In this document: positions 60,647 to 64,000 of the stretch, piece by piece
How the letters are laid out: each line of letters starts with the position of its first letter
Numbering within the stretch: position 1 is the stretch's first letter
Assembly (NCBI GenBank): GCA_030913685.1
Contig: CP133187.1
Coordinates: forward strand, 620,001 to 684,000
Reading direction: 5' to 3'
DNA: 64,000 bases
Origin: Oscillospiraceae bacterium MB24-C1
GTDB lineage: Bacteria > Bacillota > Clostridia > Oscillospirales > Ruminococcaceae
The notes under the pieces: model-generated
What the model saw: only the letters and a program-made list of their open reading frames with translations
Told to the model about the DNA's origin: nothing
Databases searched by the model: none
Made by a program: the position numbers and the translations under genes

Positions 60647-60963
60647 TGCTGGCGGTTCCTCCTTTCGGTTTCCTGTTCTGCCTGCTCGAATGACTCAAAC
60701 AGATCATGCGGCAATACCAAATCAGTGAGCGATAAATCGTCGACATCTTGGACGGCATAGGTCATGCCTGTACCAAAAGCATGAATATCTACCATTCCGG
60801 CCAGCTTCTTTTCGACCGGCTGCCATGTGCTTTCTTCATCCACCACTAGCACCCAGCAGGATTGACCCAGCGGCACAGGCAATCTGTGCCAACAGCGGCG
60901 ATTGCGGTTCCAGTCCCGGTCTTGCCACGAGCGGGTGAGTCTTTTCTTTGCACGACTGTTCAT
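60643..60963 (-). CDS. Phage protein of unknown function, 106 aa
   Basis: AAAGGAG precedes ATG 60963, giving MNSRAKKRLTRSWQDRDWNR, Trp/Arg-rich, followed by a beta-rich middle (SCWVLVVDEESTWQPVEK) and an acidic helical end. It overlaps the nuclease gene by 4 nt. I do not recognise it. Confidence 0.65.
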   Translation of the reverse strand: MNSRAKKRLTRSWQDRDWNRNRRCWHRLPVPLGQSCWVLVVDEESTWQPVEKKLAGMVDIHAFGTGMTYAVQDVDDLSLTDLVLPHDLFESFEQAEQETERRNRQQ

Positions 60964-60965
60964 TT

Positions 60966-61691
60966 TCAACATCTCCTTTTGATCGGTTGTAATCGGATGA
61001 GGGTATAGCGCAGGTATTCGGCCCCGCTGTATGGGTTGCGTCCCCGTTCCGGTTCGGTCTGCGGGTCGAGCATCCAGCCCTTTGGCACCTTGATACCCTC
61101 CCGCCAATGTTTTGCCTTAATGGTCGCCTGCTTTGGTTGGGGCCTGTCCAGCCCTTTTGAGCATTTCCAGCGATTGCCCACCCGCTCGGGTGTGTCGGTG
61201 TGGGCAAAGATATACTCTGCCAGCCTGCGATATTGCCCCGATTCATCTAGCGGGCGCACATTGACATGACCATACGGCCATAGCGCCTGCAGCTGTCTCA
61301 GCTTGATGCCCGGCAGCACCATATGGTGGTGCGATTTCTTCGATGGTCTTTGTTCTGTGACAGCCACATACCGCAACGGGACGTTTTCAGCAGCGTATAT
61401 TTTTCTGATATTCTGCATTAAGGTGTGATAATGGGCTAATGCTTCGGCAGTAGTTGGGCGCAGCTCTTTGCGATAGGTGAACGTCACCCATATATCCTCC
61501 GGGCCGAAATTCGCATTGAGGATATGGCGCAGCCGTCGAAGAGCGTTACTGCGGTTTACTCTTGCGATCTCTTCGGGGGATGGCTTATGCCACTCTTCCC
61601 CCGATCCCGTGGACTGGCTGCGGACGGCTCTCTGCCTTAGTTCTACCTCTCGGGTTCGACCGGCGTCGGTCGTTCTCTTACAGTAGGGCAT
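60966..61691 (-). CDS. HUH-type Rep-like replication protein
   Basis: The 241-aa protein has the three Rep motifs. Motif I is DIWVTFTYRK (about 67-75), motif II the metal-binding SHHHMVLPG (H121-H123) and motif III candidate tyrosines in GQYRRLAEYIFAHT (Y154, Y160). This resembles rolling-circle Rep endonucleases that nick one strand. It is the only replication-type gene seen in the early region. A structured, independently transcribed stretch lies just upstream (61783-61889) and might include its origin. ATG 61691 follows AAGGAAC. Confidence 0.75.
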   Translation of the reverse strand: MPYCKRTTDAGRTREVELRQRAVRSQSTGSGEEWHKPSPEEIARVNRSNALRRLRHILNANFGPEDIWVTFTYRKELRPTTAEALAHYHTLMQNIRKIYAAENVPLRYVAVTEQRPSKKSHHHMVLPGIKLRQLQALWPYGHVNVRPLDESGQYRRLAEYIFAHTDTPERVGNRWKCSKGLDRPQPKQATIKAKHWREGIKVPKGWMLDPQTEPERGRNPYSGAEYLRYTLIRLQPIKRRC

Positions 61692-61782
61692 GGTTTGTTC
61701 CTTCTGTCCCCCTCGGGGCGGGTGAACCAAAAGTTAATACCCCTTAATCAAGCTAAAAGGCGCATTCTGGCGCACTTTTTAA

Positions 61783-61811
61783 TTGATTTTCTCGCGCGAT
61801 TATGCTATAAT
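61783..61811 (+). promoter_or_regulatory. Strong + strand promoter upstream of the Rep gene
   Basis: TTGATT, 17 nt, TATAAT, pointing away from the Rep gene. Confidence 0.7.
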
Positions 61812-61817
61812 ATTTAT

Positions 61818-61889
61818 GTACAGTTGGCGCGAAAGCGTTGGGTATTTTAGGGGCATCACCGTTTGCGGCGGCGATGCCCTATCTCTTTA
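61818..61889 (+). ncRNA. Candidate small RNA of the prophage
   Basis: This short transcript of about 70 nt starts after the promoter at 61783 and ends in a hairpin (61850-61879) with arms GGGGCATCACCG and CGGCGGCGATGCCC, followed by TATCTCTTTAT. A small GCGCGAAAGCG hairpin lies near its 5' end. No ribosome site precedes the only short frame. It runs against the early operon and its 3' end touches the next gene's stop. Confidence 0.5.
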
Positions 61890-62121
61890 TGCGCTTTGAT
61901 GCCGGGGGCGCGTCCCGGTGCGTTGGCTCGGCGAATTGCCGGGCCTCTTTGCTTTGGTTAAAGTTGCAGACTGTGCGGCTGCTGCTCTGGTCGAGGTGCG
62001 GGCAACCGCTGTAACAATGGGTCATGCAGACGGGTGCCTGATGCTTCGGGCATCGTACCCATGACCGCTGTTGTTCCGGTGTCTTTCCGCAGACAGGGCA
62101 GCGCGTGTCATGTTCCGACAT
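61879..62121 (-). CDS. Small cysteine-rich zinc-binding phage protein
   Basis: GGAGGTGTG precedes ATG 62121. The 80-aa protein has CPVCGKT, then a CxxH-like VRCPKHQAPVCMTHCYSGCPHLD and a Cys near the end, enough ligands for two zinc sites. It resembles small zinc-finger proteins found near phage Rep genes. Function unknown. Confidence 0.75.
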   Translation of the reverse strand: MSEHDTRCPVCGKTPEQQRSWVRCPKHQAPVCMTHCYSGCPHLDQSSSRTVCNFNQSKEARQFAEPTHRDAPPASKRIKR

Positions 62122-62302
62122 TCTCGCACACCTCCCCGGTGTAGCGATTGCGCCCGCTCGCTTCGAGCTTGTCCCCGATGGCGCGGCGGCCATCCGTTTC
62201 GAGGATGTTTATAAAGTTCTGCCATGCGATAAGCGGGTTCTCGTCCCACATCGCCCGCTCGATGGCTTCATCCACAAGGCGATGCAGTTCTGAGCGCTTC
62301 AT
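62108..62302 (-). CDS. Small phage protein, 64 aa
   Basis: ATG 62302 gives MKRSELHRLVDEAIERAMWD, then NPLIAWQNFINILETDGRRA. It is helical and acidic and overlaps the zinc-protein gene by 14 nt, as is common in this operon. The ribosome site is weak. Family unknown. Confidence 0.6.
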   Translation of the reverse strand: MKRSELHRLVDEAIERAMWDENPLIAWQNFINILETDGRRAIGDKLEASGRNRYTGEVCENVGT

Positions 62303-62316
62303 AGCGGCGGTTGGTG

Positions 62317-62601
62317 CTATAACTGCCACCTCCCCCACCCGATCAGGAACAGGCCCAACAGCACGAGGCACACCCGCGACGGAAAATAAACGATATGTAT
62401 CACAACCGGCAGCAGTATCATGACAAGGCCCGTAACCGTAAAAAGGCGCTTTAATCTGGTACGCGCCGCCTCGGCGAGGAAGATGCTTTTTAAGGCAAAT
62501 AGCCGTTTGAAATAGCATGAAAGGTGTTTCCGCCGTTTTGTCCGGCAACCTTTAAGCGAAGCAAGTCGCATGTCATGGGTGATTTTCGGTGCGGTCAGCA
62601 T
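62317..62601 (-). CDS. Small phage membrane protein
   Basis: The 94-aa frame has a basic N-terminal half (CRTKRRKHLSCYFKRLFALK) and two membrane helices (LFTVTGLVMILLPVVIHIVYF and VCLVLLGLFLIGW). It overlaps the upstream gene by 7 nt. The true start may be internal. Function unknown. Confidence 0.5.
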   Translation of the reverse strand: MLTAPKITHDMRLASLKGCRTKRRKHLSCYFKRLFALKSIFLAEAARTRLKRLFTVTGLVMILLPVVIHIVYFPSRVCLVLLGLFLIGWGRWQL

Positions 62602-62768
62602 AGGCCGCTCTTTTCCAACTGCGATTTCAGCAGCTTCGCCCGACGGTAGAATGCTTCACGGTCGTAATACATCGCGTCGGTCAGCTCTTTGCAGGTGTTG
62701 GGGTTGGTGACATAATAAACAAACTGCTCCAGTAGTTTCAGCGCATCGCCGGTGATTGTTGGGTTCAA
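62595..62768 (-). CDS. Small phage protein, about 57 aa
   Basis: TTG 62768 lies 8 nt after AAAGGA; an ATG three codons earlier is too close to it. The helical product contains ALKLLEQFVYYVTNPNTCKE and YYDREAFYRRAKLLKSQLEK. It may bind DNA or protein; family unknown. Confidence 0.6.
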   Translation of the reverse strand: MNPTITGDALKLLEQFVYYVTNPNTCKELTDAMYYDREAFYRRAKLLKSQLEKSGLC

Positions 62769-62791
62769 TACGAACATCCTTTCTTAGAGCA

Positions 62792-62974
62792 TTAATATGT
62801 TGCACCTGCTAACATTTTTTCGCGCTGCCCTTCCCGCCACTGATACGGCCTGCCGTACTTTTCAACGTGCCACTTTTCAAAAGAGGCTATATTGTCCGGG
62901 TCTTGGTAAAACCGCGAAACGGCACCAATCGTCTTATGCGCCAGTAGCCTTTCCTGATAGGGCAGCAATTCCAT
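62792..62974 (-). CDS. Small phage protein, 60 aa
   Basis: AAAGGAGCG precedes ATG. The product is MELLPYQERLLAHKTIGAVS followed by RFYQDPDNIASFEKWHVEKY and a basic end. Charged and helical; typical of short early phage genes. Family unknown. Confidence 0.65.
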   Translation of the reverse strand: MELLPYQERLLAHKTIGAVSRFYQDPDNIASFEKWHVEKYGRPYQWREGQREKMLAGATY

Positions 62975-62978
62975 TTTT

Positions 62979-63227
62979 CTACGCTCCTTTCATCTGTTTT
63001 TCGTATCTGTGCAAAATTTCCGCCGAGGTTGTGACGATCGCCTCGGCTTTTTTGCCGCGACGGGTGCCGGATAGCGACGAACTAAGCTCGGTTCCGCAGG
63101 TTTTAATTCCTCTTTCCTCTAATCTGTTTATCAGCCATATGTTTGAAAGCGAATTATCACTTAGCGCTCTCCGCACATAGAGTCTGACTTCCAGATTGCC
63201 CACTTGTTGATTTCTGACTTCCTGCAC
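62979..63227 (-). CDS. Phage Cro-like/early regulatory DNA-binding protein
   Basis: GTG 63227 follows AAGGGGGTG. The 82-aa product, VRLYVRRALSDNSLSNIWLINRLEERG then ELSSSLSGTRRGKKAEAIVTTSAEIL, has the helix layout of a small HTH protein common in Firmicute prophages opposite the CI-type repressor. It is the first gene of the leftward early operon, about 160 nt after a promoter filled by an operator. It probably acts as Cro or an early activator. Confidence 0.65.
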   Translation of the reverse strand: MQEVRNQQVGNLEVRLYVRRALSDNSLSNIWLINRLEERGIKTCGTELSSSLSGTRRGKKAEAIVTTSAEILHRYEKQMKGA

Positions 63228-63392
63228 AGCATCACCCCCTTTCATTTGCGGCATTTTGTAAACATTTATTGACAAATTACATCCCCAGTGGTACAATTCA
63301 TTTGTCGAGTTGAATTAAACCATTGGAGAACCGCAGCGCAGGGTGTCCCGCGTTGTGGCTAGTGTTTTATTGTCTTTTCTGTTTACAGTCTC

Positions 63393-63421
63393 AGTATATC
63401 CTACATAAGTTGGATAGTCAA
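63393..63421 (-). promoter_or_regulatory. Early leftward promoter with operator in its spacer
   Basis: On the - strand TTGACT, 17 nt, TATACT. The 16-bp palindrome at 63399-63414 occupies the spacer exactly, so a bound repressor would block RNA polymerase. Confidence 0.8.
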
Positions 63422-63445
63422 TTATATTTTCCTACTTTTGTTGGA
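63399..63445. promoter_or_regulatory. Two repressor operator palindromes
   Basis: TCCTACATAAGTTGGA (63399-63414) and TCCTACTTTTGTTGGA (63430-63445) share TCCTAC-N4-GTTGGA and lie 31 bp apart, about three helical turns, between the divergent early operon and repressor. Confidence 0.75.
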
Positions 63446-63479
63446 TTTCCCTTTATCTTATAAAAAGGTGGTGCTTTTG

Positions 63480-63821
63480 TTGTTGATTTTTGACAGGCTC
63501 GAGCGACTGGTCGAAGATAAGGGTATAAGCAAAGCCTTTATTGCTTCTAAGCTGGGCAAATCTCGCTCATTATTGATTGACTGGAAAAAGCAAAAATCTC
63601 AGCCGACACAAGAAGATTTAATTGTGGTGGCTGACATTCTTAGCACTACTGTCGAATATCTCACAGGCCAAACCGATATAAAAGAAAAGCCCATCTCCAA
63701 TACTGGCGATGAGCTTTCGACCTTGGACAAGCAACTTATGAATGCAATGTTAGGTCTTTCTGACGATCAGAAGCGCTTTCTTCTGGCTCAGATCGAGGTA
63801 ACGTTGAAGCAAGAGCAATGA
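63480..63821 (+). CDS. Prophage CI-type repressor (XRE family)
   Basis: The HTH is in KGISKAFIASKLGKSRSLLIDWKKQKSQP, followed by EDLIVVADILSTTVEYLTGQ, the usual XRE pattern, and a C-terminal tail (LMNAMLGLSDDQKRFLLAQIEV). No LexA-like peptidase domain is present, so it cannot self-cleave. TTG 63477 or 63480 follows AAAGGTGGT. It faces away from the early operon across two operators. Confidence 0.85.
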   Translation: MLIFDRLERLVEDKGISKAFIASKLGKSRSLLIDWKKQKSQPTQEDLIVVADILSTTVEYLTGQTDIKEKPISNTGDELSTLDKQLMNAMLGLSDDQKRFLLAQIEVTLKQEQ

Positions 63822-63903
63822 TTTTCAACTGTCCCTCACGGGATAGCAGATTGAACTTTTTTAGAATTTCATCTTCAATATTTGTGTTGCTGTTTACTTT
63901 CAC
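63736..63903 (-). CDS. Small SOS-controlled candidate antirepressor, 55 aa
   Basis: GTG 63903 follows AAAGGAG. The product, VKVNSNTNIEDEILKKFNLL then SREGQLKIIALASTLPRSEP, resembles the C-terminal tail of XRE regulators (LS..GQ..II) but lacks an HTH. Its 3' end overlaps the repressor gene's 3' end by 86 nt in convergent orientation. A strong promoter with a LexA-type box precedes it. A protein that interacts with the repressor through the shared tail is plausible but unproven. Confidence 0.55.
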   Translation of the reverse strand: MKVNSNTNIEDEILKKFNLLSREGQLKIIALASTLPRSEPEESASDRQKDLTLHS

Positions 63904-63922
63904 GCTTTTGCTCCTTTCGTTA

Positions 63923-63936
63923 AGAACATTTGTTCT
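63923..63936. promoter_or_regulatory. LexA (DinR-type SOS) box
   Basis: AGAACATTTGTTCT matches the Firmicute core GAAC-N4-GTTC with symmetrical flanks, and lies over the expected start of transcription of the leftward promoter at 63940-63968. Confidence 0.75.
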
Positions 63937-63939
63937 AGT

Positions 63940-63968
63940 ATAATACTGCACTTTTCATTTACTTGCAA
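63940..63968 (-). promoter_or_regulatory. Promoter of the SOS-controlled small gene
   Basis: On the - strand TTGCAA, 17 nt, TATTAT. Confidence 0.7.
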
Positions 63969-64000
63969 TCGTATTTACTGTTTTTGGAGGAATTGACAAA

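Larger units (their letters stand above)
39550..64000. mobile_element. Siphovirus-type prophage, left part
   Basis: A continuous leftward series runs from the lysogeny switch (63.2-63.9 kb) through early, packaging, head, tail and lysis genes to a terminator at 39.55 kb. GC content is higher than in the RT island. No integrase or right end is in the window, so the attachment sites cannot be defined. Whether the RT island at 34.8-39.5 kb belongs to this prophage, as cargo between lysis genes and the end, is open. Confidence 0.9.

Noticed and set aside
1-64000. CRISPR arrays
   Set aside because: No series of short regularly spaced direct repeats was seen, and no cas gene is present.

Overview
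The window looks like a chromosome segment from a Clostridia-type Firmicute, probably an Oscillospirales/Ruminococcaceae-like gut organism. This is inferred from gene content and order (secG-rnr, a ParE/ParC pair, a class A PBP, AGCS and BofC-like genes), purine-rich ribosome sites, frequent GTG/TTG starts and sigma-A promoters. No rRNA or other taxonomic marker is present, so the assignment is tentative.

Bases 1-29700 are mostly housekeeping. In order: an ABC exporter operon; a polysaccharide O-acylation-like operon (MBOAT, DHHW protein, DctP-like lipoprotein); an EamA transporter; pyrimidine-nucleoside phosphorylase; hisE; a degenerate LCP-domain protein; a cation/proton antiporter under a fluoride riboswitch; an AGCS symporter; a glyoxalase; a BofC-like protein; a class A PBP; RNase R; SecG; ParC/ParE; a GNAT acetyltransferase; RecG; and a tRNA-Lys(TTT).

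Bases 29739-34555 hold two nearly identical tandem copies (2410 and 2407 bp) of a very small integrative element in the 3' end of tRNA-Lys, bounded by three copies of a 49-bp att sequence. Each copy encodes a tyrosine recombinase, a 90-aa protein and an XRE regulator with three operator-like palindromes. The non-coding parts are rich in hairpins.

Bases 34847-39494 are a defence-type island with two different reverse transcriptases (467 and 672 aa) in one operon, matching the two-RT layout of DRT type 3 (Drt3a/UG3 plus Drt3b/UG8), followed by a GIY-YIG nuclease-like gene. The 185-bp gap between the RT genes carries a good opposite-strand sigma-A promoter and a highly foldable transcript. That transcript has a C(UUCG)G hairpin next to an ACACACA tract and ends in a long terminator-like hairpin. 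It is the best candidate for the system's non-coding RNA and the most interesting feature of the window.

Bases 39550-64000 are the left part of a siphovirus-type prophage with HK97-like head genes, read mainly leftwards. From right to left: lysogeny switch, early genes (HUH Rep-like protein, VRR-NUC, methyltransferase, ASCH), terminase, portal, a kinase-protease fusion, capsid, connectors, tail, lysis. Two genes and a candidate small RNA run against this direction, each with its own promoter. At the right edge a LexA-type box lies on the promoter of a small gene convergent with the repressor. The integrase and right end lie outside the window.
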